From Gemmatimonadota bacterium (lineage in GTDB: Bacteria; ARS69), in the NCBI GenBank assembly GCA_021604925.1, contig BQJX01000254.1:1-5163 (forward strand): a stretch of 5,163 nucleotides of DNA, read 5' to 3'. Shown in pieces: positions 1-4,341 of the stretch. The notes beneath the pieces were generated by a model. That model did not search any database. It was not told where the DNA came from and saw only the letters and a program-made list of their open reading frames with translations. Position 1 is the stretch's first letter; each line of letters begins with the position of its first letter. The translations under genes were made by a program, and so were the position numbers.

Positions 1-270
1 ATCCACATGCCGGAGATGGACGGCTACGAAGCCACGTCCCGCATTCGCGCCGGCGGCTACGTCCATCCGATTCTGGCCGTCACCGCGGACGCCGCGCTGG
101 GAGGCCGTGAGGACTTCCTGCTGCAGGGGTTCACGGAACACATTCCCAAGCCGATCGACCGAAACTTCCTGGTGAGTCGGCTCCGGTCGCTCTGCGGCCT
201 GGACGTGGCTGAACCCACCGCGGACCCGACTCCGGCGGCTCCCCCCCCGTCGGATCGAGGGCCGAGCTAG
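1..270 (+). CDS. Response-regulator receiver domain, C-terminal part (5' truncated; probably end of a hybrid histidine kinase)
   Basis: The reading frame is open from the first base and ends at TAG 268-270, giving 89 visible residues. The first residues read IHMPEMDGYEAT, the segment that directly follows the phospho-accepting Asp in CheY-like receivers, so that Asp lies just outside the window. The conserved switch Thr (AVTAD, visible residue 28) and Lys of the KPI motif (visible residue 50) are both present. The domain therefore looks functional and would take a phosphoryl group from a histidine kinase. No output domain follows: after about residue 65 there is only a low-complexity Ala/Pro/Asp tail, which is common at the end of hybrid sensor kinases but also fits a stand-alone receiver. 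The usual DDY/DDF before the Lys motif is replaced by TEH. A run of eight C lies in the tail. The stop overlaps the stop of the convergent neighbour. Receiver identity is secure; hybrid kinase is inference. Confidence 0.88.
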   Translation: MHMPEMDGYEATSRIRAGGYVHPILAVTADAALGGREDFLLQGFTEHIPKPIDRNFLVSRLRSLCGLDVAEPTADPTPAAPPPSDRGPS

Positions 271-785
271 AACGACCAGTTCACGAGAGGAAGCACCGGA
301 AAGCGTTCCTTGCCCCTCGCGATGTTGAGCAGACCGATCTGCAGTCCTTCCAGCGTGTTGGTCACGTTCAGGAAACCCACCTGCAATCCGGCCATGTGCT
401 CGGTCACGTTGACCAGGCCCCACTGCAGGCCTTCCATGTCACCGGCGCTGTTGAACGCGCCCGACTGGAGGCCCAGGAACGACTCCTCGGTCAGATTGAT
501 GGCGTTGTTCTGCCAACCGATGAAGTCCGAATCGGCCACGCCCACGAGACCGTGCTGCAACCCCTTGGTCAGACCGGACGTGCGGTTCACCAGACCCAGG
601 TCCAGCCCGCGCAGTTCGTGGTTGTATCCGTAGATCAGGCTGAGGCGGATTCCGCGCACCGACGTGTCCCGATCGTAGATCTGCACGGGCTCGAACAGCG
701 CGAGCTGGATCGGGGTTTCCTCGGCGGCGGACGGTGAGGGGCAAAACAGGACGAACAGCAGCAGGCCGGCAAGCAGCGAACGCAT
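267..785 (-). CDS. Exported GLQxGLxN-repeat protein (LA_2272-type surface repeat family)
   Basis: This is a 172-residue secreted protein. Residues 1-21 form a signal peptide: Arg at position 2, a hydrophobic core LLAGLLLFVLF, then an SAA-E cleavage site. Cys15 is not in a good lipobox. Residues 59-159 hold about seven imperfect repeats of 14-15 residues with the pattern xGLQxGLxNxT; the repeat glycines are at 60, 75, 90, 105, 119, 133 and 147. The C-terminus is PLVNWSF, ending in Phe as many outer-membrane beta proteins do. This layout matches proteins annotated as LA_2272 surface-repeat family, whose function is not established. I chose the ATG at 785 because GGAGGA (794-789) stands 3 nt upstream and the signal peptide starts there; an in-frame start at 827 would add 14 residues before the signal. 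It is the third gene of the minus-strand unit, 61 bp after the SDR gene. Family call is good; surface location is inferred. Confidence 0.82.
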   Translation of the reverse strand: MRSLLAGLLLFVLFCPSPSAAEETPIQLALFEPVQIYDRDTSVRGIRLSLIYGYNHELRGLDLGLVNRTSGLTKGLQHGLVGVADSDFIGWQNNAINLTEESFLGLQSGAFNSAGDMEGLQWGLVNVTEHMAGLQVGFLNVTNTLEGLQIGLLNIARGKERFPVLPLVNWSF

Positions 786-788
786 GAC

Positions 789-811
789 TCCTCCGATCGA
801 CCCGGGGTCGA
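789..811 (-). promoter_or_regulatory. SD site preceded by a 7-bp dyad, upstream of the surface-repeat gene
   Basis: TCGACCC (797-803) and GGGTCGA (805-811) form a 15-nt dyad with one central base. It ends 2 nt before the Shine-Dalgarno GGAGGA (794-789 on the minus strand). It could be an operator, or in RNA a short hairpin beside the ribosome site. There is no T-run, so it does not look like an intrinsic terminator for the SDR gene upstream. The dyad is visible; a role is inferred. Confidence 0.35.
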
Positions 812-846
812 GTTCCGTTTCCCGCAAGGCCAGGGTGAATTGCGGA

Positions 847-1812
847 TCAGGCGCTTGCGCGACGATGCTCTATCACGGAGAAGAGGATGTCGTCCAGCTT
901 GCGGCTGGGTTCGTAGCGCACGAACTCGTGGATCTTCCTTAGGTCGGGAACGCGCCGCATCATGTCTTCGAACCCGGGCTCGTACGCTTCCGCGTAGGGA
1001 ACCAGCTCGATCTCGGAGCGGCTCCCGGTGAGCTCGCGAATGCGGCGAGCCAGCTGGAGAATGCTCACCTCTTCGTTGCTGCCCACGTTGAAGATCTCGC
1101 CCTCGGCCTCATGGCAGTCCAGCAGTGCGGTCACGCCTTCCACCACGTCGAACACGGATCCGAAGCAGCGCGTCTGCGTGCCGTCGCCGTACACGGTCAG
1201 CGGCTCGTTGCGGATGGCCTGGTCCACGAAACGCGGGATCACCATTCCGTAGCGTCCGCGCTGGCGCGGCCCGCACGTATTGAAGCAACGCACGATCACG
1301 ACGGGCAGGTCGCGCTCCTCGTGGTACGCGAGCCCCAGGATCTCATCGACCGCCTTGGCGGTGGAGTAGGCCCAGCGATGAATCGTGGTGGGCCCCAGGA
1401 GGCGATCCGCGTCCTCGCGGAACGGCAGCGTGGGCGACTTGCCGTAGATCTCGGACGTGGAGAACAGCACCACCTTGGTCCGGTGCCGATCCGCCGCCTC
1501 CAGGACGTTCTCCGTGCCGCGCACGTTCACGCGCATGGAGTGCAACGGATTCTCGATGATGTACTTCACGCCCACCGCGGCCGCCAGGTGGAACACCACG
1601 TCGGCTTCGCGCACCAGCTCATCCACCGCGTCCACGGCCAGGATCGTGTCGTACACGGCCCGGAACTCGGGGTTCGTCTCGTGGATCTCCACGTTGTCGC
1701 GGGTCCCCGTGGAGAGGTCGTCCAGGATCGTGACCGAGTGGCCGTCCCGGATCATCCGGTCCACGAGATGCGACCCGATGAACCCCGCACCGCCCGTGAT
1801 CAACACGCGCAT
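847..1812 (-). CDS. Extended SDR NAD-dependent sugar-nucleotide epimerase/dehydratase family protein
   Basis: The protein has 321 residues, the usual length for extended SDR sugar-nucleotide enzymes. It starts with a Rossmann fold: GGAGFIG at 7-13, and an acidic residue after beta-2 (D31) that favours NAD(H). The active site shows STSE at 118-121 and the Y149-x3-K153 pair. The substrate half holds NTCGPRQ (178-184), GDGTQTRCF (209-217) and a C-terminal PDLRKI segment. This class is common in exopolysaccharide and glycosylation loci and is often labelled UDP-glucose 4-epimerase or GDP-mannose 4,6-dehydratase, mostly without proof. Glu121 resembles UDP-xylose synthase and dehydratases (S/T-x-E-V-Y-G) more than classical GalE, so I give no exact reaction. 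The ATG abuts the TAG of the upstream gene, with AGGAGG 11 nt before it inside that gene, so translation is probably coupled. Fold and NAD use are certain; substrate is unknown. Confidence 0.9.
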   Translation of the reverse strand: MRVLITGGAGFIGSHLVDRMIRDGHSVTILDDLSTGTRDNVEIHETNPEFRAVYDTILAVDAVDELVREADVVFHLAAAVGVKYIIENPLHSMRVNVRGTENVLEAADRHRTKVVLFSTSEIYGKSPTLPFREDADRLLGPTTIHRWAYSTAKAVDEILGLAYHEERDLPVVIVRCFNTCGPRQRGRYGMVIPRFVDQAIRNEPLTVYGDGTQTRCFGSVFDVVEGVTALLDCHEAEGEIFNVGSNEEVSILQLARRIRELTGSRSEIELVPYAEAYEPGFEDMMRRVPDLRKIHEFVRYEPSRKLDDILFSVIEHRRASA

Positions 1813-2745
1813 CTAGAATCCTGCCTCCTGGAAGTACCGGATCGCGTGGGTCAGCCCCTCTTCGAGGGGAACCTTGGGCTCCCATCCCAGGCGCTCCTTG
1901 GCGCGCGTGATGTCCGGCTGGCGAACCTGCGGGTCATCCGTGGGAAGGGCCTCATAGGTGATTTCGGACTTTGATCCGGTGAGTTTGAGCACCGTTTCCG
2001 CAAATTGGCCGATCGTCATCTCGTGCGGATTGCCGATGTTGCACGGCTCGTTCAGGTCGGACAGGAGGAGCCGGTAGATGCCCTCGATCAGGTCCGCCAC
2101 AAAGCAGAAGGAACGAGTCTGCTTGCCGTCGCCGAAGATCGTGAGCGGCTTGCCGGTGAGCGCCTGGGTGATGAAGGCCGGAACCACGCGGCCGTCGCGA
2201 GCGCGCATCCGCGGGCCGTACGTGTTGAAGATCCGGACGATCTTGGTGTCCACCCCATGGGACCGATGGTACGCCATGGTCATGGCCTCGCCGAAGCGCT
2301 TGGCCTCGTCGTACACGCCGCGCGGCCCGATCGGGTTCACGTTGCCCCAGTAGTCCTCCTGCTGCGGATGGACCAGCGGATCGCCGTACACCTCGGAAGA
2401 GGACGCGATCAGGAACCGGGCGCCCTTTTCGCGGGCGAGCCCCAGCGTCTTGTGCGTGCCGATGGCGCCCACCTTGAGGGTCTGGATGGGCAGCTCCAGA
2501 TAGTCGATGGGCGAGGCCGGCGACGCGAAGTGCAGCAACGCATCCAGCGGGCCCGACAGGAAGATGTACTCCGTCACATCATGCTTGATGAACTGGAAAC
2601 GCGAGTTCCCCGAGAGATGCTCGATGTTGCGGATGTTTCCGGTGATCAGGTTGTCCAGGCCGATGACATCGTGGCCTTCCTTCAGCAGTCGGTCGCAGAG
2701 GTGCGAGCCGAGAAATCCGGCAGCGCCGGTGACCAACACACGCAT
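1813..2745 (-). CDS. uxs: UDP-glucuronate decarboxylase (UDP-xylose synthase)
   Basis: This cytoplasmic extended SDR of 310 residues is predicted to oxidise UDP-glucuronate at C4 with bound NAD+, decarboxylate it and reduce it to UDP-xylose. It has the NAD-binding GAAGFLG (7-13) and D31. Its catalytic segment SSSEVYGDP (115-123) carries Glu118, and the Tyr145/Lys149 pair lies in YDEAK. Family-typical stretches are HPQQEDYWGNVNPIGPRG (126-143), FNTYGPRM (173-180), QTRSF (209-213) and LGWEPKVPLEEG (286-297). From memory these closely follow bacterial and animal UXS proteins; Arg211 probably matches the arginine needed by the related ArnA decarboxylase. I took the ATG at 2745 because GGGGGA lies 6 nt upstream and the protein then begins right at beta-1; a GTG at 2772 would add nine residues and has no SD. 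It is first in the minus-strand unit, and the next gene starts with no gap. UDP-xylose would feed surface glycans; a UDP-glucose dehydrogenase is not in this window. Confidence 0.93.
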   Translation of the reverse strand: MRVLVTGAAGFLGSHLCDRLLKEGHDVIGLDNLITGNIRNIEHLSGNSRFQFIKHDVTEYIFLSGPLDALLHFASPASPIDYLELPIQTLKVGAIGTHKTLGLAREKGARFLIASSSEVYGDPLVHPQQEDYWGNVNPIGPRGVYDEAKRFGEAMTMAYHRSHGVDTKIVRIFNTYGPRMRARDGRVVPAFITQALTGKPLTIFGDGKQTRSFCFVADLIEGIYRLLLSDLNEPCNIGNPHEMTIGQFAETVLKLTGSKSEITYEALPTDDPQVRQPDITRAKERLGWEPKVPLEEGLTHAIRYFQEAGF

Positions 2746-2787
2746 TCCAGTTCCCCCAGGAGTTCGCCGCACACCGGCGGACCACGC

Positions 2788-2816
2788 AGCATAGCGTCAG
2801 TGGCCGCGGGCGGCAA
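2788..2816 (-). promoter_or_regulatory. Probable sigma70-type promoter for the uxs-SDR-surface-repeat unit
   Basis: On the minus strand TTGCCG (2816-2811) and TATGCT (2793-2788) are separated by exactly 17 bp. Each hexamer matches the consensus at four of six positions. Transcription would begin near 2781 and give a leader of about 36 nt before the ATG at 2745. The last bases CGCTATGCTG recur in the probable msrC promoter. Assigned by eye only. Confidence 0.5.
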
Positions 2817-2818
2817 GG

Positions 2819-2846
2819 CGGCCCGGACCTGCCGCACAGGTGGCCG
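2819..2846. promoter_or_regulatory. Imperfect dyad between two divergent promoters, candidate operator
   Basis: CGGCC (2819-2823) and ACCTG (2827-2831) are mirrored by CAGGT (2837-2841) and GGCCG (2842-2846), with a 3-base bulge on the left and a 5-base centre. The element lies just outside the -35 hexamer of the minus-strand promoter and about 18 bp before that of the plus-strand promoter. A regulator bound here could affect both. High GC makes chance dyads common, so the confidence is low. Confidence 0.25.
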
Positions 2847-2864
2847 GATGAGGCTCTCCTCGAC

Positions 2865-2893
2865 CTGACAGGCGTGCCCGGGCGCAGTAGACT
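2865..2893 (+). promoter_or_regulatory. Probable sigma70-type promoter for the GatB/YqeY-family gene
   Basis: CTGACA (2865-2870) and TAGACT (2888-2893) are 17 bp apart; the first matches the -35 consensus at five of six positions and the second the -10 at four of six. Transcription would start near 2900, leaving about 24 nt of leader with AAGGAG at 2911-2916, 7 nt before the GTG start. Assigned by eye. Confidence 0.5.
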
Positions 2894-2923
2894 GCATCCA
2901 ACGAGACGAAAAGGAGCCTGCCC

Positions 2924-3373
2924 GTGTCCATCCACGACGAGATCAGCGCCCAGATGAAGGCTGCCATGAAGGCGAAGGACAGTGCCCGCCTGTCGGCCCT
3001 GCGGGAGATCCGGGCCGTCTTCCTGAACGAGATGAAGAAGGACAACTCGGATTCCCTCTCGGACGAGGTGTGCCTCACGCTCCTGCGACGCCTGGAGAAG
3101 CAGCGCAAGGAGAGCATCGAGGCGTTCGAGCAGGGCGGGCGCCGGGAGCAAGCGGACGCGGAGCGCGCGGAGATGGCCGTGATCGGGGAGTTCCTGCCGA
3201 GCCTGGCCGACGAGGCCACCACTCGGACCTGGGTGCAGGCGGCCATCGCCGCCAGCGGCGCGGCGGCTCCGGGAGACCTCGGCAAGGTGATGGGCGCGCT
3301 CATGAAGGAGCACAAGGGCGACGTGGACGGCACGCTGGCCCGCACCATTGCCGCGGAGTTGCTGGGGGGCTAG
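2924..3373 (+). CDS. GatB/YqeY domain-containing protein
   Basis: The protein has 149 residues, the normal length for stand-alone YqeY proteins. These resemble the tail domain of the GatB subunit of Asp-tRNA(Asn)/Glu-tRNA(Gln) amidotransferase; their own role is not settled, and tRNA binding is the usual suggestion. Family marks in order are a helical start with KAKDSARLSALREIRA (16-31), a KQRKESIEAF helix (59-68), EMAVIGEFLP (83-92), where the family has E..VL..YLP, and a C-terminal GDLGKVMGALM (117-127) followed by the DG at 135-136 and a final helix. The start is a GTG with AAGGAG 7 nt upstream; the next in-frame ATG (codon 11) would cut the first helix. It stands alone on the plus strand, divergent from uxs and convergent with the sulfoxide reductase gene 35 bp downstream. 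YqeY genes are often near rpsU and dnaG, and those are not here. The family call is firm; the function is not. Confidence 0.9.
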   Translation: MSIHDEISAQMKAAMKAKDSARLSALREIRAVFLNEMKKDNSDSLSDEVCLTLLRRLEKQRKESIEAFEQGGRREQADAERAEMAVIGEFLPSLADEATTRTWVQAAIAASGAAAPGDLGKVMGALMKEHKGDVDGTLARTIAAELLGG

Positions 3374-3376
3374 GCG

Positions 3377-3410
3377 GCGCGGGGCGCTGCGTTGGGGCGC
3401 CGGTCCCGCT
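3377..3410. terminator. Weak GC-rich hairpin between convergent genes, possible shared terminator
   Basis: In the 35-bp gap between two converging stop codons GGCGC (3383-3387) can pair with GCGCC (3397-3401) around a 9-nt loop, with outer CGG/CCG support across a bulge. There is no T-tract on either strand, so as an intrinsic terminator it would be poor. It is the only candidate in the gap. Confidence 0.2.
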
Positions 3411-3933
3411 AGACGCCGCCGAAGCGGGCGCCCAGCTCGTTGCACAGCTGCTCGAGAGCGGCGCGATCCACGTCGCCGAACGCGGCCGGGAAGTCCGAGT
3501 CCACATCCAGCACCGCAACCACGCGCCCGTCGCGGGTCTTCACCGGGACCACGATCTCGGAGAGCGTGGTGCTGCTGCACGCGATGTGGCCGGGGAACTC
3601 GCGCACGTCGTCCACGCGCTGGGTCTCTCCGCTGGCCGCGGCCGTGCCGCACACGCCGCGTCCCCAGGCGATCCGCAGGCAGCCGTGGCCGCCCTGGTAC
3701 GGGCCGATCACCAGCGTATCGTCCGCGTCGCGCCGGTAGAAGCCGGTCCAGTGGTACCGATCGAACGCGCCGTGCAGTTCGCAGACCACCGTGGCCATGG
3801 CGGCGATCCAGTCCGTCTCGCCGTCCAGCAGCAGATCGATCCGGGCGATCACCTCGCCGTATCGCCGGGCCAGGGCCTCCGGGGTCCGGTTGGCTTGGCT
3901 CTCGGGGGTCTGGCGGTGGATCTCGGGTTCCAT
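3409..3933 (-). CDS. msrC: GAF-domain free methionine-(R)-sulfoxide reductase (fRMsr)
   Basis: This 174-residue cytoplasmic enzyme is predicted to reduce free methionine-(R)-sulfoxide to methionine, using cysteine disulfide exchange and probably thioredoxin. It is a single GAF domain preceded by about 20 hydrophilic residues. All three family cysteines are visible: Cys85 in GHGCLRI, Cys95 in GRGVCGT and Cys119 in GHIACSS. These match Cys84, Cys94 and Cys118 of E. coli YebR/MsrC, shifted by one. Also typical are HWTGFYRRD (61-69), LVIGPYQG (74-81) and SEIVVPV (125-131). The acidic residues Glu126, Asp143 and Asp145 fit the substrate-binding set. The ATG at 3933 has GGAG 6 nt upstream. The gene is monocistronic as far as seen, convergent with the YqeY gene and divergent from the acyl-CoA dehydrogenase gene. 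The full cysteine set argues against a plain GAF sensor. Confidence 0.92.
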   Translation of the reverse strand: MEPEIHRQTPESQANRTPEALARRYGEVIARIDLLLDGETDWIAAMATVVCELHGAFDRYHWTGFYRRDADDTLVIGPYQGGHGCLRIAWGRGVCGTAAASGETQRVDDVREFPGHIACSSTTLSEIVVPVKTRDGRVVAVLDVDSDFPAAFGDVDRAALEQLCNELGARFGGV

Positions 3934-3984
3934 GGTCTTCTCCGCGCGCTTTCTCCGTGGGTCTCTGTGCCGGGCCGCTTCCCC

Positions 3985-4007
3985 GGTCTACCCGCGGGTC
4001 TACCCGC
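3985..4007. repeat. Tandem 11-bp direct repeat GGTCTACCCGC (x2)
   Basis: GGTCTACCCGC occurs at 3985-3995 and again at 3997-4007, identical and 12 bp apart. The second copy joined to the end of the first also makes the inverted repeat GCGGG-TCTA-CCCGC (3994-4007). It lies 52-74 bp before the msrC ATG, downstream of the candidate -10, so it would be in the msrC leader. It could be a regulator site or an RNA hairpin. Confidence 0.6.
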
Positions 4008-4040
4008 CGGTGGTCCTTCCCGCCCGGGACGAACCCCTCC

Positions 4041-4070
4041 AGCATAGCGCGTTCCGTGCCCATCTCCCAA
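4041..4070 (-). promoter_or_regulatory. Possible promoter for msrC
   Basis: On the minus strand TTGGGA (4070-4065) and TATGCT (4046-4041) are 18 bp apart. Each matches the consensus at four of six positions. Transcription would start near 4034, giving a leader of about 100 nt that includes the tandem repeat and two small hairpins. The bases CGCTATGCTG are identical to those at the uxs promoter, which adds some support. Confidence 0.4.
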
Positions 4071-4090
4071 GGGGGGCGAGGCGCGGGGAG

Positions 4091-4106
4091 GCTGTCCCGG
4101 GACAGC
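4091..4106. repeat. Perfect 16-bp palindrome GCTGTCCCGGGACAGC
   Basis: All sixteen bases are self-complementary, with half-site GCTGTCCC and no spacer. It lies in the middle of the divergent region, about 20 bp upstream of the candidate msrC -35 and about 235 bp from the acyl-CoA dehydrogenase start. A homodimeric regulator site is possible. A simple structure-forming repeat is the alternative. Confidence 0.6.
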
Positions 4107-4107
4107 A

Positions 4108-4193
4108 CCGGGAGCCGGACCGTGGGAGTCCCCGACAGCTCCGGCGCGGGACCGCGGCTCTCCGGCGGACCCGATCCCGGAAACGGCTCCCGG
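4108..4193. repeat. 10-bp inverted repeat pair enclosing 66 bp of nested dyads
   Basis: CCGGGAGCCG (4108-4117) is exactly mirrored by CGGCTCCCGG (4184-4193). Inside are smaller pairs, such as GGAGC (4111-4115) with GCTCC (4138-4142) and GGAC (4117-4120) with GTCC (4128-4131), which offer alternative folds. It begins 2 bp after the 16-bp palindrome. No T-tract follows. It is visible structure without a known role. Confidence 0.45.
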
Positions 4194-4272
4194 GCCGGCC
4201 CACGTAACTCTGCGCGAGGGCTTGAGTTGGGGGCCGCGGACGCCGACAAACGGAACGTGGGGTGCCGCCGCG

Positions 4273-4307
4273 TGGACCCACCGAGCCCCCCAGGGGTAGA
4301 TTTCTAC
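4273..4307 (+). promoter_or_regulatory. Possible promoter with overlapping dyad for the acyl-CoA dehydrogenase
   Basis: TGGACC (4273-4278) and TAGATT (4297-4302) are 18 bp apart and each matches the consensus at four of six positions. The -10 lies inside GTAGA-TT-TCTAC (4296-4307), a dyad with 5-bp arms, so a protein bound there would cover the -10. Transcription would start near 4309, about 33 nt before the ATG. Weak as a promoter; the dyad itself is plain to see. Confidence 0.35.
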
Positions 4308-4341
4308 AGATCCTGGATCCCCACCTTCCGGAGCCGAAGTC

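Larger units (their letters stand above)
3934..4341. other. 408-bp divergent intergenic region, non-coding and rich in repeats
   Basis: No credible gene lies between the starts of msrC (minus) and the acyl-CoA dehydrogenase (plus). The open frames that cross it are Arg/Pro/Gly-rich and run into the neighbouring genes on the wrong strand. It holds a candidate promoter for each side, an 11-bp tandem repeat, short hairpins near msrC, a perfect 16-bp palindrome and a 10-bp inverted repeat pair. These are listed separately. A small RNA cannot be excluded, but no promoter-plus-terminator pair supports one. Confidence 0.7.

Noticed and set aside
310..737. Plus-strand frames opposite the surface-repeat gene
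   Set aside because: Their periodicity mirrors the GLQxGLxN repeats on the minus strand, which have a signal peptide and SD; the plus-strand products have neither.
786..827. Upstream start at 827 for the surface-repeat protein
   Set aside because: It would place 14 polar residues before a clear signal peptide, and the dyad and SD would fall inside the coding sequence. The start at 785 is better.
2746..2772. GTG start at 2772 for uxs
   Set aside because: It adds nine residues not expected before the first beta strand, has no SD, and lies about 9 nt from the predicted transcription start.
1111..2868. Two plus-strand open frames of 287 codons each (1111-1974 and 2005-2868)
   Set aside because: They are antisense to the two SDR genes. 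Their equal length and some similar stretches, such as LGRG, come from the relationship of the SDR genes themselves.
3383..3401. Strong intrinsic terminator between the YqeY gene and msrC
   Set aside because: The stem is only about five pairs and no T-tract follows on either strand, so I kept it only as a weak candidate.
2579..4249. 556-residue open frame on the minus strand
   Set aside because: It crosses uxs, antisense to the YqeY gene and over msrC, all of which have clear family motifs in other frames. Its product is Arg/Gly/Pro-rich with no domain, as expected of shadow frames in GC-rich DNA.
3934..4341. CRISPR array or mobile-element ends suggested by the repeats
   Set aside because: There are only two short copies at a 12-bp step, no regular spacers, no transposase, no target-site duplication and no cas gene.
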